This document shows positions 1 to 12,977 of a stretch of 64,000 nucleotides of DNA, piece after piece (position 1 is the stretch's first letter; every line of letters starts with the position of its first letter). The translations under genes were made by a program, and so were the position numbers. The DNA lies in assembly GCF_900634625.1 (NCBI RefSeq), contig NC_041037.1, positions 20,797,682 to 20,861,681 on the forward strand. The letters are read 5' to 3'. The notes under the pieces were generated by a model. The model saw only the letters and a list, made by a program, of their open reading frames with translations. It searched no databases and had not been told where the DNA came from. The DNA comes from Parambassis ranga (taxonomy: Eukaryota; Chordata; Actinopteri; Ambassidae).

Positions 1-433
1 ATGCTGTAATGAATAAAACATAAAACAACAAACAGCTCTTAAGAGGTCATTCTGTGCATCCAAAAAAATAAATGCTGCAGTGTGAGGATGAGCCCTGATG
101 TAATGTCATTACCATCAGTGGTACTCACTCAAAAGCTTTCCCTTCTAGAGACTGAAGGTGATTTACCAGAACAAGTAGATGCAGGCGCCTCTAGTCAAAA
201 CAACAACTAGTGACATTCTTAAATCACATCCTCCTCATTTATTTTGGCATCTGAAACTTCCTCATATTGTTAAGATGTAAAAGAAGATGTCTTTACTCCA
301 GCAGCATCATATGCAGAAGAATTGACCTTTTTCCTGCTTGTTTTGAACTCACAGGTGTTAATTTAAACCAACATTACACCTGGGACCAGCTAAGAGCCTC
401 ATCTGACAAACATCCAGTCACTAACCAGCCCAC

Positions 434-3400
434 CTGTGTGCCCTGGCTGCCCGGGCTCGGGATACTCTGTGTAGGCTGGCTCGGAGCACTCCAGGGTGAC
501 GGAGGCCACGGGAGCGGGCTCGGCCAGCATTACTGGTACCGGTGGAGGCTCATCTGGGTCGGTTAAAAGGGGCTCCTTGTAAGCCTTGTCTTCACTGGCT
601 TCATAGTCTGTGACAATCAACAAGGGGAGTTAATCATTAGTAAAGGATGTCCTGTGAGGGCATAAATGTTGATTCCTTTTCCATTTGATGAGGACCAACA
701 AGGATGTAGGGTCCATAACAACAAGGAAAAAAAATGGTAAAACAGCTCAAATAATATGTTCATAATATTGTAGAGCACACTGTGATAAAAAGGATCCCCT
801 CTTATTAATAAAATAAATAAATAAACTTGCTTTTTGTTGACAGGAAATAACCATATTTGGAGTTAGCCTTTGAATTTCTCTGACAGTAGTATAACAGCAG
901 TTAAACCTGACCATTAGTGTTGTAGAATTACATTATATTGAATTAACCCATAGAAACAGTAGACAGAAAACACCAAATCAAACTCAAAGGCAAAGAGACA
1001 AGGAAGTGAAGATGTGTCTCAATATAATATGATAAAACATCGGATATTGGAAGTAAAGACCATCCATTGTTTAAGAATTCACTAAAGTCCTTTTCAAACA
1101 ACAAGCAAACAGGTTCTGGTGGCCCTGTTCTCTGACACCGCAGGGTTTCCCCTGGGTTTTACAGCCCTTTGGGGGAAGGGGGGGGTCATCTAATGGTAGT
1201 GACCTCACTACCATTAGCTTAGTCGTAGTCGATGGAGTTCAGTCTATTCAACTAGCCCTCTGTTGTGGCTCCCAGGCGGCGAGCTCATTTTTGGAAAAAA
1301 ATCATAATAATGTGAATAAATAATGGCCGTTTTATGATCTTTGGATCCTCATACTTGTGCGAGCTGGTGTTTTCCATCATGAACTACATCAAAAGTAAAC
1401 ACCGCTCGAGCCAGATCAGAGCTCAATCCTTCGTGAAAATCAAAGTGACGTCTTACAGCCCTGAAATGGATACGATGTGCTGTGCAGTGAAGTCCAAGAG
1501 CAGAACTCACATTAACCAGGTGAAAGAAATAATTAAACAAGCCGTTATTTTGAAAATACACATTTTTATATTGGACCATGAACTAATGTGTTTCATATTC
1601 AGGTTGACTACTGTAGCCTACGGCATGGAAGAAAATTAATGACGGCACACTGAAATCAAAATAACTATCTATATAACTATATCTATCTATATTATATATA
1701 GATTAAGATTACCTTCAATTTAGTGGTCAAATAGCTGTGGATTAGTAGTTAGGGGTTTGTGGCTCCGAGTGCGCTCTACTCAGTGGAAAACTGGCCCAAA
1801 TGGCTCTTTCAATGCTGAAGGTTGCCGACCCCTGGACTAGCATGTCATGGGCACCGGTGACAAAACCAACACGCGCCCTCTATCCACTGGTGGGAGTGTG
1901 CTCACCTGTTGTGCGCACACTTGTCTGTGTGTGTGTACATGCATCGGGCCGCTGTGTGACGGCGTGCAAATAAGATAAACAAAGGCTTTTTAGTTTGTTT
2001 ATTAAAAGTACAAGGATTAGGCCTGTTCTGTGGGAAAAGTAACCTTAAAAGACTTCTACTTCTCATCTCGATGTCTTTGAATGATGCTGGCTTAAAGTGC
2101 ACCAGAAACAAAAAAAGCACTGAACATCACAGCACCACCTAGCAGCATTTTTCCAAACCTCACACTAGCTTACCCAAGCAACAAACCCGCCATTACGCTG
2201 TCTGTAAGGAGCCTTCAAACATCCACAAATGTTCAGAGAAAGGTATGTAAATGTCAGCAACAAGAGATCAACAGAATGAACACTGACCACAGAATGGTAA
2301 CGGTAGCTTCCACTTCCACCACTGCTTTATAATGTCTTAAACACTCGTCACTGATAGTCGTTTTATTTGTAAAGGAACACCACCTGTGTCAAACATACAA
2401 CAAATCTCTATGTGGCGAAACAGACGCTCACATTAACGGCCCAGTGACTGTCACCCGTCGACTGCAATAAACCTTCCATGAATGTTCTTGTGTACGCAGC
2501 AGGTGAAATAGGCCAAGACGTCAATCAGAGTCAAACCAAGACTAATCAATAATTTCTGTTTCGCCACCATATCCCTGTTGCCTCAGCATTGGCTAAAGTT
2601 AGCCGGGCACATTAAAGTGAGTGATTATGGTCATTTATGTAGAGGGAACAGTGACTGGCTGGAATATTCATAGCTCACACTAAATTAAGTATGAATGATT
2701 AAAGAGGCGTCTAGGCCTGACGAGAAAAGTGACAAGAACGGATGACAATGTGCTGCAAAGTAAAACATACATCATCACCAATATACTGCACCTGTGTAAC
2801 ATTGACAAAGAAACACGTCGTTGTCAGCCTGTTACTAACTATACTGCAGGTAAATTCAGGGAGTTCCTATAATGTCTTCAGCTTGGACTTAGACTTTAAA
2901 TAAATATGCTGTTACTGCCAGAAATTGCACAATTACAATTCCATACTTGTATAGAAGCGGTCAGCACGTGCGTGTCGTAAATGCTACACTGACCTTCTGG
3001 GCCAGGGTCGGCCGAACTATCACAGCCTTCCTTCCATGGCTGCAGGGCAGCAGTTGTGGCGTCAGCAGTGCCGCTGGGGTCCAGGCTAAACATGTGGTTG
3101 GCCCATGCTTTCGCATTGGGGTTGAGGTCTGAAACCTTGGCGGATTCCTGTCAACAGAACACACAAGTGTGGTCAGAGTTATCAATGATAAACATGCAGA
3201 AACAGGTTTTCTTATTCCTGTTTAACCCTCATGCGTTGTTCGGGACATTTTTGTCCTCTGAGAGAAATTTTTCTGTTTATTTTGGCCATAACTTTGTCAA
3301 TATGTGGACAAATTGAATCATTTTTCCTCAATAAGCTTAATTTTACATAAATTTTGTTAATATGATTTTAAAATTTTTCATAGGTCAACGGTACACTGTG

Positions 3401-6400
3401 GGCAAATTTTACCCCCTAATGTGTTGTTCGGGGACAAAAACGTCCCCTAACTTTAACGGTTTTAAAAATATATTAGATAAATATTTTTTTGAAATTTTTT
3501 TGCATAGCCCTTTTAATTAACTTCAGTTCTAATCAACAGTAGTGAAAAAATCATTTTCCCCCAGGATTTTAACCCTTTAATCACCAATTTTATAAGGGGT
3601 GGTGCTGAAAATTGAAAAAAAAACACACAAAATGGCTCATTTTTAATAGAAAGGGTGAATGTGGACTGGATTCTTTTTAACCTTTATTATAGTCTTGGTC
3701 ATGTCAAACATCAGTAAAAAAATTGACTTTATTGCATTATTAGTTTTTGCACAGCACTGGATTTTCTTTCTTTCTCCCATTTTGTCCCATAGACTTACAT
3801 TATAAACACACTTTTTTTGACTGCACAGCCATGGCACTAAATAATCATGCATTCTTGATTGTTGGTGGTTTACCCTGTTGGTAGGAGGTAACATTTGTGA
3901 TTTTTACAGTTAACAACTTAATTACCATATTAACCCTTTACCTGCAGGCCTGTGCTCATGTACTGTAGTTTCTGGCTTAAGTATATGGAGTTATAGGGAG
4001 TATTTTAGCACATAATTGTGTGTCTACACACTGTGTGTGTATGTTAGAGAGGAAGAGAGCCATTTGCACACTGTCAGGGAAGGAAAGTCAGGAAAATAAA
4101 GTTACTAAGTAAGTGAAGTGTACCTAATTCAGACGTACAACGGCAATGCATAAGCATGTAAAATGAAAACATCCAGGAGTTCTGGCGTCTGAAGTTGTGG
4201 ATGGGTAAAATAGCTGTTTTTTTTTTTTTTTTTAGCTTTCGGAAAACACGTCCTCCAGTAGAGTGACTTTACTTTTAGGTTAGTGTCTCAGTTGAGATCA
4301 CTGAATTAGTCTAAGTGAAGTCTAAGTGCCCCTTTTCCATGGTGTGTTGCGCTCCACACGACCATACGTACATGTGCATGTTACTAAATAGACACCATAG
4401 ATAGATAACTTGATAACATAATAAATAATCATTGACTAACCAAATCTAATCTACAGTTTAGTCCCCTACTAAAATTAGTATTAAAAGTAGTTTAGTAAAG
4501 TAAAGTAAAGTAAATTTGTTGCAGCCCTAAAAGTAAGTGCCGGGCCCTTTGATGCTGAGAGGTTCAGACTAAACAAAACAAAAACACTAGTGGACTTGCA
4601 TGCATCCTCCTGGTCATTTAATGGTGACAAGAGCAGCAAGCAGCATGAAGAGAGGATTCACCTGTGCATGAGTGAAGGATTCACTTGTGAACGAATGAAG
4701 GATTCGCTTGTGAACAAGTGACGGATCTACTTGTGCAGCCTTCACAGCTTCACAGCCTGGCCCTTCATAGAGCCAGGCTGCACAATCATTTCCAGAGATT
4801 GTGCACAAGTGAATCCTCTCTTCATGTTGCTTTCTGCTCTTCTCACCATCAAATGACCACAAGGTCACATGTAAGACCACTTGCCTTTTTGTTTTGTTTA
4901 GTCTGCACCTGTAGACATCAAAGGGCCACACGTGCATAGCAACACTTTCTTTGTTTTTGTTTACTATGAAGACTCTGTGGTTGTGTGTACTCACAGACAA
5001 CAAGATCAGTGTGCAAATGGCTCTCTTCCTCTCTAACATACACACACAGTGTGTAGACACACAATTATGTGCTAAAATACTCCCTATAACTCCATATACA
5101 AGCCAGAAACTACACTACATGAGCACAGGCCTGCAGGTAAAGGGTTAATATGGTAATTAAGTTGTTAACTGTAAAAATCACAAATTTTACCTCCTACCAA
5201 CAGGGTAAACCACCAACAATCAAGAATGCATGATTATGTAGTGCCATGGCTGTGCAGTCAAAAAAAGTGTGTTTATAATGTAAGTCTATGGGACAAAATG
5301 GGAGAAAAAAAAAAAATCCAGTGCTGTGCAAAAACTAATAATGCAATAAAGTCAATTTTTTTACTGATGTTTGACATGACCAAGACTGTAATAAAGGTTC
5401 AAAAGAATCCAGTCCACATTCACCTTTTCTATTAAAAATGAGCCATTTTGTGTGTTTTTTTTTCAATTTTCAGCACCACCCCTTATAAAATTGGTGATTA
5501 AAGGGTTAAAATCCTGGGGGAAAATGATTTTTTCACTACTGTTGATTAGAACTGAAGTTAATTAAAAGGTCTATGCAAAAAAATTTCAAAAAAATATTTA
5601 TCTAATATATTTTTAAAACCGTTAAAGTTAGGGGACGTTTTTGTCCCCGAACAACACATTAGGGAGAAAAAAAGAAAATCCAGTGCTGTGCAAAAACTAA
5701 TAATGCAATCAAGTCAATTTTTTTACTGATGTTTGACATGACCAAGACTGTAATAAAGGTTCAAAAGAATCCAGTCCACATTCACCTTTTCTATTAAAAA
5801 TGAGCCATTTTGTGTGTTTTTTTTTCAATCTTCAGCACCACCCCTTATAAAATTGGTGATTAAAGGGTTAAAATCCTGGGGGAAAATGATTTTTTCACTA
5901 CTGTTGATTAGAACTGAAGTTAATGAAAAGGTCTATGCAAAAAAAATTCAAAAATATATTTATCTAATATATTTTTAAAACCGTTAAAGTTAGGGGACGT
6001 TTTTGTCCCCGAACAACACATTAGGGAGAAAAAAAGAAAATCCAGTGCTGTGCAAAAACTAATAATGCAATCAAGTCAATTTTTTTACTGATGTTTGACA
6101 TGACCAAGACTGTAATAAAGGTTCAAAAGAATCCAGTCCACATTCACCTTTTCTATTAAAAATGAGCCATTTTGTGTTTTTTTTTTTCAATTTTCAGCAC
6201 CACCCCTCATAAAATTGGTGATTAAAGGGTTAAAATCCTGGGGGAAAATGATTTTTTCACTACTGTTGATTAGAACTGAAGTTAATTAAAAGGTCTATGC
6301 AAAAAAATTTCAAAAAAATATTTATCTAATATATTTTTAAAGCCGTTAAAGTTAGGGGACGTTTTTGTCCCCGAACAACACATTAGGGTAGTGTTTGCGA

Positions 6401-9400
6401 ACAATGCATGAGGGTTAATAACATTTGTATGCACTGACAAAATGGCGGTCCAATAAACACCCGCGGCTACAAATCGACAAGAGCACGCAAGGAGGCTAAC
6501 CTCGGATCACAAGCACAGAACAAAAAAAAAATGACAGACTCTTAACAAGGTTAAGCATTAATAATCATAAGTGAAGTGTGATTTTACATTAGTCAAATCA
6601 AGTAGCACTGTGTGATGACATTTACCAAAAAGACGATCATGATGCTAATCAATGAATCTGAGCAACAGCAAACACGAGCATTTGTCAGTCAGGCCGTTGG
6701 CTCCTCAGCTCAGCAGACACACTGCTGCACGCCGACATGGACTCATACAGCCCGACTGAACATACTTACAGCATCAAAGCAGCAGGTGAGCATGCATGTC
6801 TCACAGGCTAACAGACTGTAACCCAGAGCTGTGGTCAGAGCCAGCGTCTCACTGAACTCCTGAGGCATAGAGGTCCAGGGTCTTCCTCCGGGTGCTGGTA
6901 TAAGGCTCCACTGCATCCAATCCATGATTGACTATGTCTATGTATGGAGACGGGCAGGCAGAGCAGGACGTCCGACCATCATTGTAAGCCCTTAGCTATA
7001 AAAACTGGCCTTCTCCATGCAGCACCGCCGCCACCACACCTCTCTAAAGTCATCCTCGTCAAATCACATCCACCACCACACTCCGTCTGCCCCCTCTGAT
7101 CCAAGCTGCTGGCTTGAGTCAACAAATCTGATGACAGCACTGAGGCTGTGCTGCCCTGGTGGGCAAGGCTGACGTTGCAGAAGCTGACTGGCTGTCTTGC
7201 TCCCGTTAAGCATCCGTCTCTGCTTTTGTTTTGTTGCTGTTGCACTGAGTCATTCTCCAGCAAAGCACAGGAGCTGTACAGGGAATGAAGAGTTGTACAC
7301 CTGAGCTCAAATGAAGCCTGCTCCAGTGATCCACATGCTAAATCAACCCTGAGGCATCGCTCAAATTAAATCAGCCCTCTTGAGCCTTGGTTTTAATAGA
7401 TTATTCTACTAACGAGCTGAGTTGCTGGGCCAAAAAGAAATGTTGGGAAACCTGTGTCTGATTGAAGCTGAGAGAGAGAGAGAAGACAGATTAATGGCTC
7501 AAGAGTGATAACCCTCCCAACTAGATGAGCAACAAGAGACACTGTTGCCGGGACGTATTTCACAAATGCTGTACTAAAAGATCATCCAGGCCAGATGGAC
7601 ACACTCCTTTGTCTATGCTAATAATCCAGCCCTGCACTAATGTAAAACTCCCACTCCTGTGCGAGCTGGCTACCATAGTAACAGCTGCTGACATCACCGG
7701 ACGTGTACGTTCTGGGCATCGCTTGACCTTTCAAAATTTTAAAATGTTCCCTTTTCTTCACAGCGGAGGAAAGGTTAGCCGCTTCCTTGATTGAGGGTGT
7801 ATTTTGGGAGGACACGAGAGGATGTGATTCATCATGAACAGTGGACAGAGACGAGTTACTGTCAGTGTCATCGCAGGGCAGCCCATACAGCGCTGGGTTT
7901 ATTGCCCCGTCTCTCTGATGGAGGCGAGCTCGCGGCAGACAGAAAGACAGAGACACCAGACATGCAAGAGCCCTTCAGGGTAGAAAACAGCTGAATTTGG
8001 ACAAATCGGTCTGTCTGCAGACCTGAGGCTTCTCTTCTTTCTGTGACAGCCACTGAGCTTGGAGGAACAATGGGCCAAATAAGTGTGAGCACAGCAGTGC
8101 TGCAATTTAGCTCCAAGATTTTTATATTTCTTCATAATTCAATAATTGGCCACCCTACCCTACATCCATGCACAAAAGCAGCATTTGTGTGTGCACTCAG
8201 ACCAAACACCGTTTTGGTTTTTACAGTAAAACTCTTCTGTCTTTCTTCTACTTTGATTTTAACATGCACAGCTACAAATAGGTCAATTTCTGGTCTGTTT
8301 CTAACACATATGTGCAGGGCATATGGTGTCTCTGTGCGCATGCATGTGTGTGAATAAGGAATGAGGTGGAAAACAGCACCACATGCTGTTACTTTAAACC
8401 AGATTTTTATTATTCAGATAAATTTAAATGAACTGAATTATTTTCTTAGATAGTGAGTTACTATTAAACACACGTGAGGCTGTAAACTATTTTACCATTC
8501 ATATTTTAAATTCTGCTGGGTGCTCTTAGTTAAATTACATGTTTTAATAATGCCATGTTAAACAGTCCATAATTAATTTTTTTGCAATTTTAATCGTGTC
8601 ATACAGTCATGCAGAAATGAGTGTGCGGGGCTTGCAGCAAGCTTATCTATCTACACTCTGAGAAGGACCCTCCTGTGGTTTTACACCATTGTGGAAGTCC
8701 TAACAGGACTTGGCATTTTGGCCCTCACAATAAAGTGACAGCAGCAGCAGTCGTGTGTCAAGTTTACAGTAAAGGTCTGAATCAAGAAACACTGGAACCC
8801 TGATTTTCGCCTGTACTCAACACTAGAAGCAGAATCCGGTTCTCTTTCTCACCATCACTCCAGACTTGTAATGAGACCTACAGCCTGAAGCATTAGCCCA
8901 CTGGACTCCATCGGGAAGTTTGCCCTTTTCCTTTTTGCTGCCAATCTTCTTTCCGATCTTGAGCATGTGTAAATGACAGTGGAAAAAGACAGCAGGCTCT
9001 TTCCATTTCCTAAATTTGGAGGTCTCAGGAAAAAAACAAACGCATTTTCTTAGCCTGAAGGCTGTCAGCTCTTTTTTCCTAATTTCCTTTAGTTCCACAT
9101 TCTTTCCTAATTGAAGAGCCTTATTGAAACCCGTCAGGGAAACATGAAGACTTTGTAACAAAGGTCAATTGCCTATGTTTAAGTGTTGGTCTGCAGATCA
9201 ATGCTTCACCACATGGAGGAAATTCCAGATTCCGCATTATGTTTGAGTGAGAGCATGACCACAAAAGATTCAGCTCTAAAAACAAGAGGAAGGACGACAC
9301 ATAATGACGAGAGACCGAGAAGAATGAAACAACAAATACGTCTGAAACCTGAACACTTTCCTTCTGAAACCACAGCGCTGAGCCCAAACACTGAAATGCT

Positions 9401-12400
9401 GGGTTCAAGCTAAACCAAGAACCTTCTGACACCACCAGCCAAGACTGCCACGCCAAAACAGCAGGGGTGGAACGGTTCAGGAAAAAAATCCGAACCGTTC
9501 GGTACACGTGTTTCAGTTCGGGGCGAGCGTTCTGTTCACTCACACTGTAGCTTCACACAGCAGGTTCAGCTTCAGGCAGAGCAGAGACCCACACCACTCT
9601 GCATCCAAACGTGCGCAAAGCTGCCGAAGGTCCTGTCATGGCTTACAGAGCGGGATGTAAATAACAGATTTCAATGGCAAAAAAAGAAAAACACAGGCAT
9701 CAGCACCGTTAGCTTAGCCTAGCGTAGTCGATAGAGTTCGCATGTGTCTGTGTGTGTACGCACATCGTGCCTCTGTGCGCAGACGCTGCAGTGAATTGCA
9801 AACGCACAACCACACAGACAGAAATGACATGCTGCCGTGCAAATAAGATAAATAACATGAGCCGTTTAGTTTGTTTAATAAAGAACCAGGTGTAGACCTG
9901 TTCTATAGGAAAGGTTTTCTTAAATGGCTTCTGTTGTGATCTGGTGCTATATAGAAATTAACAAGAAATAAAATTGACCTGACCTGATATAATGATGGAA
10001 ACACTGAACTGATTCTTAAATATGTTGAATGTTGGATAATTAGGATGTATTTTATGCTCATCTGGTATTTCCAGAGTGTTAAAAGTAGAAAAAACCTCAA
10101 CAATGTGAACCGAACCGTGGGTTTGGTGAACCGTTCCACCCCTACAAAACAGTGGCACAAATACTATGCAGGCAGACAGCATGACACAGCTGGGGGAGGA
10201 AGGAGAGACTTATGTTTTTAATCTATCTACAGCTACTACACTTTACCACCCCCACATCCAGTCTAACCAGCCATGTCTTTCCTTAGGAAAGAAATGACAG
10301 CTGATTAAAAGGAGGCACGGCTGGTTCTCATAGCTACAATTTTTCAGCATCTGCCAGAGTCTGGTGTAGTTTCCAACCTGGTGATCACATTTAGCCTGGA
10401 GAACCTGCAAAAGACTTGCATGTGCTCCCATCAATCACACCTGCAGAATCTACCTAATGATAAAATCATAATGCCACTGATGTCAGTGCAAATGAACTGA
10501 GGAGTCTTTGGGGATAGCTTACCGGACTGACCCACACAGGGCACTGTATCAAGGAAAAACACAGGCACAATCACCTTAGCAGGAGCCTCGTGTCCCTCAG
10601 GATAATTTAAACCCTGGGATGTTTTGCTTCATTTTCACTTCCTACAGAATTTACAGGCTCTTGGCACGGTGGCTGCCTTCCAGGGCTCGATGTGCCATAT
10701 TTTCTCCTTCTTAAGAGAGGCTCAGGTACTCAGAAATGACATCATATTTAGTTGTGTCAGGGCTGCAGCACCGGAGCCGTCAAGCTAACACCAGCACATT
10801 TACGTTTAAAATATTAAAAATGCAAAACATGGTTTTAAGAAATACTTTTGTACAATCTGAAACGGTAGCACATGTCAGCATTTACACTGAGGAACAAATA
10901 TGAACATATAAATACCCAGGAGAGTGTAACTTCTGAGGAGGAAGTGGAACGATGACTGATGACTGCAACACAACATTGTTTGGTCTGTGTGATTGATGAT
11001 GACAGGCAGAGCGCTAAACTCTCAGCTCAGAGGGAACGGCAGGTCCTGATGCAACCTTTCTAAAAATAGTTTCCAAACTTATATGGGCAGTTTCTTCCTC
11101 CATCTGTGTGATGAAATCTATTGAACTTGGACTTAAATAGTGGCATATATCTAATCAACACCCACAGTGACCTTTTCACAATCTCAGACCCACCCATCAC
11201 AGACAGGGAGGATAAAGTGATGTTGAGAAAGTGTCGCTACTGACCTGAGAATGAAACTGGGTGTTATCAATATGTTTTATCTGGCACAAACGATATGTGA
11301 AGAAGTAATTTAAATCCTCCATCAGTGACCAAAATGCTAACAAAACACCGGATTTCACTATTTTAACACTCTATAACTACCAGCTGAGGTTAGCAGGCTA
11401 CTGTAGCATGCTGACACATGCAAACATAAAAAGATACTCCACAACCCACTACAACACAAGCCACACAGTGTGCCTTAGGATAACTTGCAGACATGCAGTT
11501 TGATTTAACAGAAGCTACATGCCAACTGTGCATGCAGATGTAAACGTAGATGTAGGGTTTTTTTAAAAACATCAGCGCATAAAACCTTGTTCTGGGTTCT
11601 TTATCCTTTTGGGAGTTCATCCCTTTACACAGCGTTCGGTTGTTTGCTAGTAAACACAACAATAGGATGTTTTCCCCTGCAGTGTGAGGTTACTGTGTGG
11701 CTACTACTACTGTCCAGCAGAGCACACTGGCTGGGCGGCTTGTTGTACTTTGCTATTTATTAAATGCTGCAGTGTATTGTTTCTGTTTAGGTCATTTTTT
11801 CAGCTTTTCTGGACAAAGTCAACAAAGTTTTGTTGATTCTATTTAAAACATGACAGTTGACAAAGGCCAGAATATTCACAGTCAACCTTAATCAAGCCAC
11901 AATTATTAAACATTCTGTGCTTACTACATGCATGATGCACTCTTTCACAGACAACCTGCAATGAACCTCAGCTGCTGCCCTTGTATTAAGAGGGAAACAC
12001 AATAATAAAAGTTGAAGTCTGCTGCATTTGGAGGTAAGTTTATGTCTAGCTCCTGGTGGCAGAAGGAAAAGCATCATGAAACCTGTTGAATCAAAGAAAC
12101 ATTGAACAATAAAGAAAAATATTGCAAGTTTCAACTCTAACCTCATTTATAAAATCAAGTTAACCTGGAACAATGAGACTCAATCCCTGCCACACTCAGC
12201 CGCTTGAACAAGACAGTCGCTGGCCAAGCAGACTTCCGTTCTGGACCTCACAATTCAAGAAGCAAAAAGCTATGTAGGAAATCAATAAGTTTATGAACAG
12301 AGAAATACAACAGGCTATGGTTGTGTAGTTACAGGAGCTGCCCATTCCTCTTTACCCAGCACTTCTCTATTGAACATAATCAGTGTGGGAAATCAGTCAA

Positions 12401-12977
12401 AAGCGGGCTGAGGTTGGCATGATGCTCTCTGTCAGTCAGCTGGTTTAGACTGGGGAGGATTCAGATATTTGGCACGACTGCAAAACATATTCAAACATGT
12501 CACAGCGATATTAGTATTCTGCTGTAACAACTGCCCCAGAGGTAATCCTCAGTGTTGTCAGACTGGAGTCGTAGGAACTGAAACTCTTTAATGTTGCTCC
12601 AACTCAACAACTAAATGCTACAGTTGTAATATGCAAAACGTAAACAAAATCAGATGTGGCTTGAGTTTCACCAACAAGTGCTACTTGAACTGAGCAGGAA
12701 GACAATTGCATGTGAGACAACCAAAAGAAAAAGCCAAACCACAAACATCGGTCAAGAGATAAAATTTAACGAATCAAAAACCTGCCGGCTAAAGGTTAAA
12801 AACAAAAAAATGAACACACACACTCCGGCGTATCAGTGTCAGACTGAGGAAGGACTCAAGCCAGCTGAAAAGCAAGTGTTTGTGTGCAACACTCACCAAA
12901 TGAGAGTTCTCTTTTGCCTCTTGTACTTGCTGCACCTGTGGTTCAGCTACAACTTTTGTGTCCTGGTCAGAAGTCAT
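434..12977 (-). CDS. larp4b: La-related protein 4B, N-terminal part (gene continues left of the window)
   Basis: Three coding exons read on the minus strand: 12897-12977, 2994-3147 and 434-607. The first begins MTSDQDTKVVAEPQVQQ, close to the human LARP4B start (MTSDQDAKVVAEPQTQR). The second contains KVSDLNPNAKAW, matching human KVSELNPNAEVW. The third is an acidic, proline-rich stretch (EDKAYKEPLLTDPDEPPPVP) joined in matching phase (G|AC). Donors (GTGAGT, GTCAGT, GTGGGC) and AG acceptors are present. LARP4B is a cytoplasmic RNA-binding protein that binds AU-rich mRNA, PABPC1 and RACK1, and affects mRNA stability and translation. Its La motif and RRM-like domain should be encoded by exons left of position 1. 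A human segment beginning MNGPISQTT was not found between the first two exons, so one small exon may be missing from this model. Identification is firm; exon 3 rests on phase and composition. Confidence 0.85.
1141..2110 (+). mobile_element. Degraded hAT-like element related to the copy at 9462-10144
   Basis: Sequence on both sides of the transposase fragment resembles the interior of the complete element at 9462-10144. The shared stretches are the 'ttagcttag..gtagtcgat.gagttc' block near 1220 and the 'cgtgcaaataagataaa...tttagtttgtttaat' block near 1962. The fragment at 1290-1836 therefore appears to interrupt a second related element. Boundaries are approximate. Confidence 0.45.
1290..1836 (+). 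mobile_element. hAT transposase 3' fragment with right terminal repeat
   Basis: A short frame around 1334-1520 reads FGSSYLCELVFSIMNYIKS followed by KHRS and TSYSP. This is the C-terminal dimerisation signature of hAT transposases (typically SSYLCEQxFSxMN..K..KHRS). The frame is degraded after about 60 residues. Downstream, 1821-1836 reads GGTTGCCGACCCCTGG, the inverted form of the common hAT end CAGGGGTCGGCAACC. No left end is recognisable, so this is a 5'-truncated, non-functional copy inside a larp4b intron. Confidence 0.65.
3226..6414. mobile_element. Palindromic piggyBac-like non-autonomous element
   Basis: The element is bounded by TTAA at 3222-3225 and 6415-6418. Its ends are CCCTCATGCGTTGTTCG on the left and, inverted, CCCTCATGCATTGTTCG on the right: a 17-bp terminal inverted repeat with one mismatch. 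TTAA targets and CCC...GGG termini are hallmarks of piggyBac. The whole element is a long imperfect palindrome centred near 4765. For example, 3890-4070 is the inverse of 5010-5186, and 4613-4675 of 4800-4860. The left arm carries an extra segment (about 4076-4540); the right arm carries a threefold 362-bp repeat. No transposase frame is present; a 148-codon frame at 4614-5060 resembles nothing I know. Confidence 0.85.
5304..6389 (+). repeat. Three tandem copies of a 362-bp unit inside the piggyBac-like element
   Basis: The phrase 'atccagtgctgtgcaaaaac' recurs at 5316, 5678 and 6040, exactly 362 bp apart. Each unit ends with 'ggggacgtttttgtccccg' and 'aacaacacattaggg', itself a small hairpin. 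One inverted copy of the unit occupies roughly 3414-3775 in the left arm. The copies differ by only a few bases, so the duplication is recent. Confidence 0.85.
9462..10144. mobile_element. Non-autonomous hAT element with intact target duplication
   Basis: The termini are CAGGGGTGGAACGGTTC at the left and GAACCGTTCCACCCCTA at the right, forming a terminal inverted repeat of about 17 bp. They are flanked by a perfect 8-bp direct repeat, CAAAACAG, at 9454-9461 and 10145-10152. An 8-bp target duplication and CAGGG-type ends are diagnostic of the hAT superfamily. The 683-bp body has no transposase frame, so it is a MITE-like derivative. Shared interior blocks link it to 1141-2110. Confidence 0.9.

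Larger units (their letters stand above)
608..2993 (-). other. larp4b: larp4b intron with hAT debris
   Basis: This intron lies between the second and third recognised coding exons. About 1140-2110 is transposon-derived and is described separately. The rest is AT-rich and I recognise nothing in it. Confidence 0.6.
3148..12896 (-). other. larp4b: larp4b intron between the first two recognised coding exons
   Basis: This 9.7-kb intron holds the piggyBac-like element (3226-6414) and the hAT element (9462-10144). I see no further coding exon, RNA gene or recognisable repeat in 6419-9453 or 10153-12896. A small LARP4B exon could be hidden here. Confidence 0.6.

Noticed and set aside
4614..5060. 148-codon minus-strand frame inside the palindromic element
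   Set aside because: No transposase motif and it crosses the palindrome centre; it resembles no family I know, so it is probably chance.
6743..6925. Possible missing larp4b exon on the minus strand
   Set aside because: The reading (PQEFSETLALTTALGY) does not resemble LARP4B and splice sites in suitable phase were not found.
7100..7263. Possible larp4b exon starting MLNGSKTASQ on the minus strand
   Set aside because: It faintly resembles human MNGPISQTTSQ, but no acceptor/donor pair gives phase 0 at both ends.
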